Assembly: GCF_014324365.1 (NCBI RefSeq)
Contig: NZ_QEIG01000005.1
Location: 302,919-366,918 of the forward strand
Source: Algoriphagus sp. AK58
Lineage (GTDB): Bacteria > Bacteroidota > Bacteroidia > Cytophagales > Cyclobacteriaceae
Reading direction: 5' to 3'
Length of the DNA: 64,000 nucleotides
Of this stretch, positions 1-7,710 are shown one piece after another. Positions within the stretch are counted from its first letter, which is position 1, and the number at the start of each line of letters is the position of its first letter. Under the pieces are notes generated by a model. The model ran no database searches. It had not been told where the DNA came from and saw nothing but the letters and a program-made list of their open reading frames with translations. The position numbers and the translations under genes were made by a program.

Positions 1-79
1 CAACATGTATAGAGGTGTGGCAGAGTCCATTTATCCTCAGGCCAGAACCTATCTTCTTGGTGTTCAAGTAGGTTTTTAA
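1..79 (+). CDS. C-terminal end of a SusC/RagA-type TonB-dependent receptor (partial)
   Basis: An open frame enters from the left edge and stops at a TAA at 77-79. Its last residues read YPQARTYLLGVQVGF. This aromatic-ended beta-strand is the usual C-terminus of SusC-like outer-membrane receptors, whose final strand directs assembly into the outer membrane. The SusD gene that follows on the same strand supports the call, because susC and susD are almost always adjacent. Only about 25 residues are visible, so substrate and subfamily cannot be judged. Confidence 0.75.
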   Translation, partial: NMYRGVAESIYPQARTYLLGVQVGF

Positions 80-194
80 TTCATGTTTTGATTCTAATCC
101 AAAATGAATTCGAACAAGACATTGATCATCAAATGAAGAGATGACTTAATGCCAAATAGGCTTCAGAATAACCAGTTAGAAAAATAATAATCTT

Positions 195-1727
195 ATGAAA
201 AGCTCAAAAATATATATCCTGATAGCAATGCTATTCAGCTTTGGGTGTCAGCTAGAGTCTGATTTTCTTTCTCTTGACAATCCCAATGAAGTCACAAATG
301 CCAACTTCTTTAAAACCAGAGAAGATGCCATAGGAGCAGTCAATGCAGTTTATACCCCGCTTCAGAGTGGGAGAATGTACCATAATTCATATTTCAATAT
401 GATGGATGTGGGGATTGAAATGTCTCCTAACTCCAATATGCCTGCGAGCTGGCATATTTCTACTTATTCATTTGATTCGGACCATGAAACCGTTAGGAAT
501 GTATGGATTGCTCTTTACCAAATCATAGGAAGAGCAAACTTTGCTATCGAAGGCATCAGCAAGATGGAAAATCTGGATCCATCATTGAAAAACAGATTGC
601 TCGGTGAGGCACATTTTCTTAGAGGCTGGGCTTATTTTGAATTAGTCTTTAACTATGGAAGAGTACCCATCATTTTAACTCTTCCTCAATCTGCTGGGGA
701 AACCAATACCCCTAGGTCTCAAACCGAATTGGAAGTTTATCAACAAGCGATTAGTGATTTTCAGATTGCTGAAGCCAATTTGCCTGTAACTCATTCTGCT
801 CCAGATAGGGGAAGGGCAACTAAGGGGGCCGCAGTTGGATACCTTGGAAAAATACATTTGTATATGGCTTCGCCTGGAGTTAACCTTGATCCTCAAGGTT
901 ACCAAAAAGCAGAAACGTACTTTGCAAGATTGGTTAACGGTGGGGAATTCAATTACCGCTTAGTTCCTAATTACATAGATAATCATACTTGGTTTAATGA
1001 GAACAATTCAGAATCCTTGTTTGAAGTACAGTATAACAACATTGGAGGAAATAGTGGTGCTTGGGATGACCATGACTTTGCAACTGTAGCCGAAGGAACT
1101 AACAGAGGAAGAACCTTCGCCTATTTGGTATGGTTTAATGCAGTGATGAATCCATCTTACATTGCAAGATTCAAAGACGAAGATCCCAGGTTGAGATTTA
1201 CGGCTTATGGACCACCCACTCCAGCGCACCCTGAACCCATGCGAGTGTTTAACAACGTCGCCTACAACAGAAATGATTGGACTGCCAGAAAATACGGAAG
1301 ATTGGATTACATCCCTGCCAACCAGGAAAACGGGGACTCTCCGATTAATTTCAGAGTTCTGAGATTTGCTGATATTTTATTGATGTATGCCGAGGCTCTA
1401 AATGAACAAAACAAAACTGCCCAGGCCATACCGTTTATCAATCAGGTAAGACAAAGGCCTTCAGTAAACATGCCTCCTTTAGCGTTGAATCTTAGTCAGG
1501 CACAAACCAGACAAGCGATCATGGACGAAAGACTATGGGAATTTGGTCTTGAGCAAATCAGAAAGAAAGATGTACTTCGATGGGGACAAGCCGTTGCAGA
1601 AGCCGAATTCAGAATTGCCGGAATTAGCGCTTTCAGGTACAATACCCACCGATACCTCCCTATTCCTTTGGCGGAAATTGACGTCAATTCAGCCATTGAT
1701 CCTGAAGACCAAAATCCAGGGTATTAA
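195..1727 (+). CDS. SusD/RagB family nutrient-binding outer-membrane lipoprotein
   Basis: 510 aa, the usual length for SusD. The N-terminus is a lipoprotein signal with a hydrophobic stretch ending in the lipobox FGC (Cys18), so the protein is probably lipid-anchored on the cell surface. The early motif DNPNEVTNANFFKTREDA, the region with RAYF-like helices (LRGWAYFELVFNYGRVPII) and the C-terminal ERLWEFG...RKKDVLRWG and YLPIPLAEID...NPGY segments are classic SusD/RagB features (TPR-like fold). It should cap the upstream SusC receptor and bind a glycan. The substrate is not evident; the downstream oxidoreductase, DUF1080 and cytochrome-propeller genes suggest an oxidised or unusual sugar. Confidence 0.93.
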   Translation: MKSSKIYILIAMLFSFGCQLESDFLSLDNPNEVTNANFFKTREDAIGAVNAVYTPLQSGRMYHNSYFNMMDVGIEMSPNSNMPASWHISTYSFDSDHETVRNVWIALYQIIGRANFAIEGISKMENLDPSLKNRLLGEAHFLRGWAYFELVFNYGRVPIILTLPQSAGETNTPRSQTELEVYQQAISDFQIAEANLPVTHSAPDRGRATKGAAVGYLGKIHLYMASPGVNLDPQGYQKAETYFARLVNGGEFNYRLVPNYIDNHTWFNENNSESLFEVQYNNIGGNSGAWDDHDFATVAEGTNRGRTFAYLVWFNAVMNPSYIARFKDEDPRLRFTAYGPPTPAHPEPMRVFNNVAYNRNDWTARKYGRLDYIPANQENGDSPINFRVLRFADILLMYAEALNEQNKTAQAIPFINQVRQRPSVNMPPLALNLSQAQTRQAIMDERLWEFGLEQIRKKDVLRWGQAVAEAEFRIAGISAFRYNTHRYLPIPLAEIDVNSAIDPEDQNPGY

Positions 1728-1740
1728 CTAACTCCTTTTT

Positions 1741-1772
1741 CAGCCCAGATTTTTATCTGGGCTGGTTTTTTA
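1741..1772 (+). terminator. Rho-independent terminator after susD
   Basis: A perfect 10-bp stem (1741-1750 cagcccagat pairing with 1755-1764) closes on a TTTT loop and is followed by a T-rich run. It lies 14 bases after the SusD stop, so the SusCD transcript probably ends or attenuates here, before the FAD oxidoreductase. Confidence 0.85.
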
Positions 1773-1813
1773 CAAAAAAGTATCTTTAGGGAAACTTGAA
1801 TTTCACCCTTCAC

Positions 1814-3484
1814 ATGAAAAACTCTTTGCTCATTTCATCCATTCTGATCTTATTCTTTTATGGTTTTACTTCCTGTACAAAACCCACTGAATCAACACCA
1901 TCATACGAAGCAGATATCATCGTCTATGGAGGTAATTCTGCGGCCATAATTGCGGCAGTGCAGGCAAGAAAGATGAATAAATCTGTTATCGTCGTTTCAC
2001 CTGACACACATTTAGGTGGGCTTTCTTCGGGAGGATTAGGATTTACCGACACCGGTGACAAATCTGTGATCGGCGGATTGGCAAGGGAGTTTTACCACAG
2101 GGTTTACTTGCATTATCAGGAAAAAGAAGCCTGGAAATGGGAAGAAAAAGAGTCTTATGGAAATGTAGGTCAAGGTACTCCTGCAATTGATGGGGAAGAG
2201 AGAACCATGTGGATTTTTGAACCCCATGTTGCAGAAAAAATCTTTGAAGATTTTGTCAAAGAATATCAGATTGAAATACATAGAAATGAATATTTGGATC
2301 GTGCCTCAGGGGTAAAAAAAGAAGGCCAAGAGATTGTAGGAATCACCACGCTTTCGGGGAAGACATACAAAGGAAAAGTATTTATCGACGCCACTTATGA
2401 GGGGGATCTCATGGCTGCTGCCAATGTAAGTTATCATGTGGGAAGAGAATCCAATGATACTTATGGTGAAACTTGGAATGGTGTTCAATTTGGGGTCTAC
2501 CACCATAATCACTATTTCGCTAAGCCTATTAGTCCCTATATCATAGCGGGAGATTCAAGCAGCGGATTGTTGCCTGAAATATCGAAGGAGCCTCTACTCC
2601 CTAATGGCACAGGAGACAATAAAGTACAGGCCTATAATTTTAGAATGACATTCAGCAGGCATCCTGATAACAAGGTTCCATTTCCGAAGCCTGAAAATTA
2701 TGATTCCACCCGATATGAATTGTTGGCACGGGTGTATGCTGCAGGATGGAATGAAACTTTCTGGAAATTTGATCCCATTCCAAACCTAAAAACTGACACC
2801 AATAATCATGGACCTTTCAGTTCGGACTACATCGGAAAAAACTATGCCTATCCTGAAGCCAGCTACGAGGAAAGAAAGGCCATTATCAAGGATCACGAAA
2901 ACTACCATAAGGGATTACTTTATTTTTTAGCCAACGATCCAAGAGTTCCTCAGAAAGTAAGAGATGAAATGGCTCAATGGGGTTTAGCCAAGGACGAATT
3001 TGTGGATAATAGCAACTGGCCCCATCAACTGTATGTGAGGGAGGCGAGAAGAATGGTGAGTGATTATGTGATGACCGAACATGAAGTTCTTGGGAAGAAA
3101 CCAGTTCCAAATTCCATAGGAATGGGTTCTTATCACTTAGATTCTCATAATGTTCAAAGAATCGTGACCAAAGAAGGATATGTTCAGAATGAAGGAGACA
3201 TCGGTATTAAACCCGATCGTCCTTACAGCATTTCGTATGGTACAATTATCCCGAAAAAATCCGAGTGCACTAACCTGCTGGTGCCGGTATGTGTCTCTAG
3301 TTCCCATACTGCATTTGGCTCTATTAGAATGGAACCTGTCTTTATGATTCTGGGCCAATCTGCCGCTGCGGCTGCTTCCCTAGCTATCGACAATAAGGTG
3401 TCGGTTCAGGATTTGGAGTATGCCAAACTTCGAAATGCTCTTTTAGACCTTAAGCAAATTCTGGAGTGGGAGGAAAGATTATAA
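1814..3484 (+). CDS. FAD-dependent oxidoreductase, lipoprotein (FAD_oxidored family)
   Basis: About 556 aa from the ATG at 1814; the frame is open further upstream to a TTG at 1796, but the ATG gives a clean lipoprotein signal ending in FTSC. Just after it comes a dinucleotide-binding fold, IIVYGGNSAAIIAAVQARKM, followed by HLGGLSSGGLG, as in the FAD_oxidored (PF12831-type) proteins common in Bacteroidota and Planctomycetes polysaccharide loci. The C-terminal part has the conserved VREARRM and a second FAD-contact region near SSSHTAFGSIRMEPVFM. Members are often labelled xanthan lyase-like, but a redox role on a sugar or sugar acid is more plausible. It is probably periplasmic or surface-anchored. 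Substrate and electron acceptor are unknown. Confidence 0.85.
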   Translation: MKNSLLISSILILFFYGFTSCTKPTESTPSYEADIIVYGGNSAAIIAAVQARKMNKSVIVVSPDTHLGGLSSGGLGFTDTGDKSVIGGLAREFYHRVYLHYQEKEAWKWEEKESYGNVGQGTPAIDGEERTMWIFEPHVAEKIFEDFVKEYQIEIHRNEYLDRASGVKKEGQEIVGITTLSGKTYKGKVFIDATYEGDLMAAANVSYHVGRESNDTYGETWNGVQFGVYHHNHYFAKPISPYIIAGDSSSGLLPEISKEPLLPNGTGDNKVQAYNFRMTFSRHPDNKVPFPKPENYDSTRYELLARVYAAGWNETFWKFDPIPNLKTDTNNHGPFSSDYIGKNYAYPEASYEERKAIIKDHENYHKGLLYFLANDPRVPQKVRDEMAQWGLAKDEFVDNSNWPHQLYVREARRMVSDYVMTEHEVLGKKPVPNSIGMGSYHLDSHNVQRIVTKEGYVQNEGDIGIKPDRPYSISYGTIIPKKSECTNLLVPVCVSSSHTAFGSIRMEPVFMILGQSAAAAASLAIDNKVSVQDLEYAKLRNALLDLKQILEWEERL

Positions 3485-3506
3485 TTCCATAAATCGAAAT
3501 GAACAA

Positions 3507-3539
3507 AAGCTTCCAGGTGATTTATTCGCTTGGAAGCTT
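3507..3539. other. Hairpin after the FAD oxidoreductase gene
   Basis: A 9-bp perfect inverted repeat (aagcttcca at 3507-3515, tggaagctt at 3531-3539) with a 15-nt loop starts 22 bases after the stop codon. There is no clear T-run, so it could be a weak terminator or an mRNA 3'-end stabiliser. Confidence 0.4.
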
Positions 3540-3591
3540 ATTAACTAATTGGTGAAGAATTTGGATTGAAGAAAAAAAATTGGTCCATGGT

Positions 3592-3616
3592 ACTTTTCAG
3601 TAATTAACTGAAAAGT
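3592..3616. promoter_or_regulatory. Perfect 10-bp palindrome upstream of the DUF1080 gene
   Basis: acttttcagt at 3592-3601 and actgaaaagt at 3607-3616 are exact inverted repeats around a 5-base AATTA centre. It lies about 160 bases before the DUF1080 start, has no T-run, and is symmetric like a dimeric-repressor operator. No regulator gene lies beside it. Confidence 0.4.
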
Positions 3617-3773
3617 GGTCAAATTCCAAATCCATTTTTTATTCAAAGAAGTGTCCTAAAGAAATGTACGAAAGGTCGACAGTCAAGGACAGTTGGATTT
3701 TTGGGTTCATTTATCTTTCAAAATCAGATTTTGGCTAGATAGTAACTAGTAGGCGATAAATTAAACTAATCAT

Positions 3774-5549
3774 ATGATTCAAATCCGTAAATCAATTTGG
3801 GTAAGTCTGGCATTTTCTTTTTCCTGCCTTTCCCTGCAAGCCCAAACCCGATTAAGTCTTTCATCTTTTGAGGGCAATAATGGTAGTTGGTCAGAAGTGG
3901 CTAAGGTTTGGACTGATCCCCTAATCTCAAAAAATCTGTCATCAGAAGGACAGGGCAGCATCATTCTCAACAATCCCGATAAAAAAAGACCTGGAACCGA
4001 TATCATTTCTAAAGAGAAATTTGGAGATGCAGAAGTGACTTTGGTGTATATGATGGCTCCCGGATCCAACTCAGGCATCTATCTGCAGGGAAGATATGAA
4101 GTGCAACTGCTCGACTCTTGGTTGGTCATCAATCCTAAAGCCGGCGATAATGGAGGAATTTATGAGCGATGGGATGAATCCAAACCTGAGGGACAGAAGG
4201 GCTACCAAGGGTATGCGCCCAGACAAAATGCTAGTAAGGCACCTGGAACTTGGCAAACTTTAAACATAAAATTTAAGGCTCCGAGATTTTCTGCCAATGG
4301 AGAGAAAATTGAAAATGCAAAGATCGAATCAGTGACCTTGAATGGGATCCTTATCCACCAAAATGTGATTTTATTTGGCCCGACAAGAGGAGCCCTTAGT
4401 GATGGGGAAGTGTCCGAAGGTCCAATCCGAATTCAGGGAGATCATGGCCCCGTGGCGATCAAGTCATTGGAGGTGAAGCGATATGATACACCTGCACCCG
4501 AATTCAGTGAGATTTCTTATAAAGTTTTTCCGGGAAGCTACACCGAGCTTCCTGCAGAAAACACTCTAAAAGAATCTTCTTCTGGTAAAATTTCAGATTT
4601 CAATGAATTTGTGGCAGGCTTGACTTCTGCTTCCCTAAGCAAATTTGAAGGAGTGGTTTCTGTAAAAAAAGCAGGGAATTACACGTTTAGGATGTCTGTT
4701 CCCAATGGTTCTGGTGCTATTCGGATAGGAACTAATTCGGATCCACTTGTCCTAAAAGGTGGGAATATTTTGGTTGAGAAATCGCTTCAGGCAGGGGAGA
4801 TCCCCTTTGTGATTTGGGTTTCAAAACCTACCGACTGGACAACCCAAGGATTCCTATTGACGGGAAGTGCCGATGGAATGTGGGAAAGAGAATACAGCTA
4901 TCCCTCCGGGATGCCGGAAAGAATGACCGATCCGATATTGGTTGATATGAAAGAGACACCCGTTCTTAGATCTTTCATCGAGCTTCCAAGCAGAAAAAAA
5001 ATCTCTCACGGGATTTCAGTTTCTTCCCAAAAGGGTGCCCATTATTCCTACGATCTGAACGCCAATCAACTTTTGCGTGTATGGCGTGGGATGTTTTTGG
5101 ACGCTACTCCGATGTGGAATGATCGAGGTAACGGTATTTCCAGACCTCTTGGAACAGTCACCGAATTGAACGAAGGAACTTCATTATTTTACTCCTCTGC
5201 TTTCAGTCCAGTTCAGCTGGAATGGAAGCCCAAAGGCTATCAAGTATTGGCCGACGGTGATCTTCGATTTTTCTCTTCTCATGAAACGCAAGAGTTGAAA
5301 GACCGGATCCAGATTATGACAGATGGAAAGGGTTTAAATCGGGAAATAGAGCTTACTGGAAACAGCACTCCAATGATGGTTCGAGTGGCTCCTTCCCAGC
5401 AACTGTTTCAAGTGGCTGAAAACCTTTATTGGCTGGAGGAATCGGGGTTGTTTTTGAAAATCAACCAGGCCGGTCAAAAACCACTACAGGGAGCAGATGG
5501 CCTTTTTCTACCCATCACCACCTCACTAAGCTATAGTTTATTGTTTTAA
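3774..5549 (+). CDS. DUF1080 (3-keto-disaccharide hydrolase-like) protein with PA14-like domain
   Basis: 591 aa with a Sec signal peptide ending in LQAQ (residues about 1-24). Residues about 30-235 are a DUF1080 domain, a concanavalin-like fold with MAPGSNSGIYLQGRYEVQLLDS and a late GPIRIQGDHGPVAIKSLEV stretch. Residues about 250-365 resemble a PA14-like carbohydrate-binding module (FEGVVSVKKAGNYTFRMSVPNGSG). The last 190 residues are unassigned beta-rich sequence. DUF1080 proteins include hydrolases of 3-keto-glycosides, so the enzyme probably acts on a sugar already oxidised at C3. The next gene, 20 bp downstream, is a propeller-cytochrome c protein, and the two are likely co-transcribed. 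The exact activity is inferred. Confidence 0.85.
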   Translation: MIQIRKSIWVSLAFSFSCLSLQAQTRLSLSSFEGNNGSWSEVAKVWTDPLISKNLSSEGQGSIILNNPDKKRPGTDIISKEKFGDAEVTLVYMMAPGSNSGIYLQGRYEVQLLDSWLVINPKAGDNGGIYERWDESKPEGQKGYQGYAPRQNASKAPGTWQTLNIKFKAPRFSANGEKIENAKIESVTLNGILIHQNVILFGPTRGALSDGEVSEGPIRIQGDHGPVAIKSLEVKRYDTPAPEFSEISYKVFPGSYTELPAENTLKESSSGKISDFNEFVAGLTSASLSKFEGVVSVKKAGNYTFRMSVPNGSGAIRIGTNSDPLVLKGGNILVEKSLQAGEIPFVIWVSKPTDWTTQGFLLTGSADGMWEREYSYPSGMPERMTDPILVDMKETPVLRSFIELPSRKKISHGISVSSQKGAHYSYDLNANQLLRVWRGMFLDATPMWNDRGNGISRPLGTVTELNEGTSLFYSSAFSPVQLEWKPKGYQVLADGDLRFFSSHETQELKDRIQIMTDGKGLNREIELTGNSTPMMVRVAPSQQLFQVAENLYWLEESGLFLKINQAGQKPLQGADGLFLPITTSLSYSLLF

Positions 5550-5569
5550 TCCTGAAAGAAAAAGAAGAT

Positions 5570-7510
5570 ATGTTTCGATTGAATTTCCCTTTTAAATCAC
5601 TGATTTTAAATTCATTGGCTATTGGGTTGAGTTTTTCTCTGTTTGCTCAGGAGTCTCCCAAGGAAGAGGATTTCTTTAAAATATTGAAGGTCCCCGTTCC
5701 AGAAGGTTATCTATTGGAAGTAGGGGGATTAACTATGTTTCCCAACGGAAATCTGGGAGTAGCCACGCGCAGAGGTGACGTTTTTGTAGTAGAAAACCCG
5801 ACTTCTGCCAGACCTTATTTTCGCAAATTTGCTTTTGGTCTCCATGAAGTACTTGGACTCGCCTACCATGAAGGATCTCTTTACATGGTTCAGCGAGGAG
5901 AACTTACCAAACTGACAGACTTGAATTCCGACGGTAAGGCTGATTTGTATCAAACGGTGGCTAGTTGGCCGATTTCTGCCAATTACCATGAGTATAGCTA
6001 TGGACCAAAAATTACCCCTGACGGTGCTTTCATTGTAACTACCAATTTGGCTTTTGAGAGTCCTGAATGGTGGAGAGGAGTAAGCCCTGTTCCCTATAGG
6101 GGTTGGACCCTGAAAATTCATCCTGATGGAAGAATTGAACCATGGGCTACCGGGATGAGATCTCCCGCAGGTCCAGGTATTCTTCATGGAGAAGTATTTT
6201 ATACAGAGAACCAGGGAGATTATATGGCTTCCGGTGGGCTTTGGCATCTGGAAAAAGGTGACTTTTCCGGAAATCCCGGAGGATTGAAATGGACAGGTCT
6301 TCCTGATTCTCCTCTCAAACTAAAAGCGGAAGATTTTGATAAGGTTGTAGATCCAATGAAAATCAAGGATGCGAATGGCAGATTTATCAAGCCTGAAAAT
6401 GATGTCAATGCATCTTTTATCACGTTGGCTGAGGCAAAAAAATCTCTTCCGGATATCAAGCTTCCGGCTGTTTGGTTGCCTCATGGTATTCATGGAATAT
6501 CTAATTCAGAGCCCTTGATGATTCCTGAGAATTTCTGGGGGCCCTTTGGGGGCCAGATCTTGATCGGAGATCAAGGTCAAAGTAAGATCATGCGGGTGAT
6601 GTTGGAAAAGGTGAATGGAGTCTATCAGGGAGCATCGATTGACTTTAGAAGTGGTTTCCAGTCGGGTGTACTTAGGATGGTCTTTGCATCAGATCAATCC
6701 CTTTTTGTCGGAGAAACCAATCGTGGATGGGGCTCTGCGGGTGATGCCAACGAAGGTCTTCAGCGTTTGGTTTGGAACAGGGAAATTCCTTTTGAGATGA
6801 GAACAGTAAAAGTAAAGCCAGATGGATTTGAGATTGAGTTCACCAAGCCCGTGGATAAGAAATCAGCTGAAAACTTGGGCTCTTATCTGGTTTCTAGTTT
6901 TACTTATAAATATTTTCCAGTGTATGGCAGCCCTCCTGTGAGACTGATGGAGCATGAGATTCTTGGAGTGGAGGTATCTGATGATGGAAGAAAAGTCCGA
7001 ATCGCAGTAAAGGATTTGCAACAATTCCATGTCCATAAGATCAGTCTTCCCGGAATCCGAGAAGCCCTGAATTCACATGAGTTGGTTCATATTGATGCCT
7101 ATTATACCCTCAATGAGATTCCTTCAGGAGAAACCATGGCTATAAAACCTAAGCCTACTTTGGTACAGGCAACAGCCTCAGCCAAACCAGCTCCTTCCAC
7201 ACCAAAATCAGCTGTTTCCTCTGCTCCCAACAAGCCTACAACTGGCTCAGCAGTTCCGTCCGAATCGGAGATTAAGGTACTATTGGCAAAAAATACCTGC
7301 ACCGCCTGTCATCAAAAAGACAAGAAGCAGATAGGTCCAGCCTATGTGGATGTGGCAAAACGGAATTATACCCCTGAGAAAATTGTCGAGCTCATCTATA
7401 ATCCACAGCCCGAAAATTGGCCGGATTATGCAACTCCAATGGCTCCAATGCCTCATGTGCCAAGAGAGGAGGCTTTGAAGATTGCCAGATGGATTAATTC
7501 ACTAAAGTAA
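5570..7510 (+). CDS. Beta-propeller sugar-dehydrogenase-like protein with C-terminal cytochrome c domain
   Basis: 646 aa with a signal peptide (cleavage after LFAQ). Residues about 35-405 form a six-bladed propeller of the glucose/sorbosone-dehydrogenase-like type (LKVPVPEGYLLEVGGL, VATRRGDVF, GMRSPAGPG, WLPHGIHGISNSEP). A beta-sandwich region follows (about 410-510), then a Pro/Ala/Ser linker (about 520-565), then a class I cytochrome c domain with CTACH (Cys577, Cys580, His581) and likely axial Met624 or Met627. The layout suggests a periplasmic oxidase that passes electrons to the respiratory chain through its own haem. It sits 20 bp after the DUF1080 gene. Whether the propeller binds PQQ or is only structural cannot be decided here. 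Confidence 0.85.
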   Translation: MFRLNFPFKSLILNSLAIGLSFSLFAQESPKEEDFFKILKVPVPEGYLLEVGGLTMFPNGNLGVATRRGDVFVVENPTSARPYFRKFAFGLHEVLGLAYHEGSLYMVQRGELTKLTDLNSDGKADLYQTVASWPISANYHEYSYGPKITPDGAFIVTTNLAFESPEWWRGVSPVPYRGWTLKIHPDGRIEPWATGMRSPAGPGILHGEVFYTENQGDYMASGGLWHLEKGDFSGNPGGLKWTGLPDSPLKLKAEDFDKVVDPMKIKDANGRFIKPENDVNASFITLAEAKKSLPDIKLPAVWLPHGIHGISNSEPLMIPENFWGPFGGQILIGDQGQSKIMRVMLEKVNGVYQGASIDFRSGFQSGVLRMVFASDQSLFVGETNRGWGSAGDANEGLQRLVWNREIPFEMRTVKVKPDGFEIEFTKPVDKKSAENLGSYLVSSFTYKYFPVYGSPPVRLMEHEILGVEVSDDGRKVRIAVKDLQQFHVHKISLPGIREALNSHELVHIDAYYTLNEIPSGETMAIKPKPTLVQATASAKPAPSTPKSAVSSAPNKPTTGSAVPSESEIKVLLAKNTCTACHQKDKKQIGPAYVDVAKRNYTPEKIVELIYNPQPENWPDYATPMAPMPHVPREEALKIARWINSLK

Positions 7511-7710
7511 AAACCCTGTATTCTTGGTTTGCTCATAGGCAAGATGGCAGTAAGCATTGATTCAATTTGGGAGTGCGGTGTAGTGTAAGAGCATCACCTC
7601 CTTATTTTTTATTTAAAGGACACCTCAATGCATCGGAGATGGATCTCCTGTTCGGATTATTTTGGATATCTGCCCCAGCCATTTAATGTCTTTAAGCGCA
7701 TGAGTAGTGT

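Noticed and set aside
5729..6247. 172-codon minus-strand ORF inside the propeller-cytochrome gene
   Set aside because: Fully antisense to a well-supported gene, no signal or family features, codon pattern reflects the shadow of the plus-strand frame.
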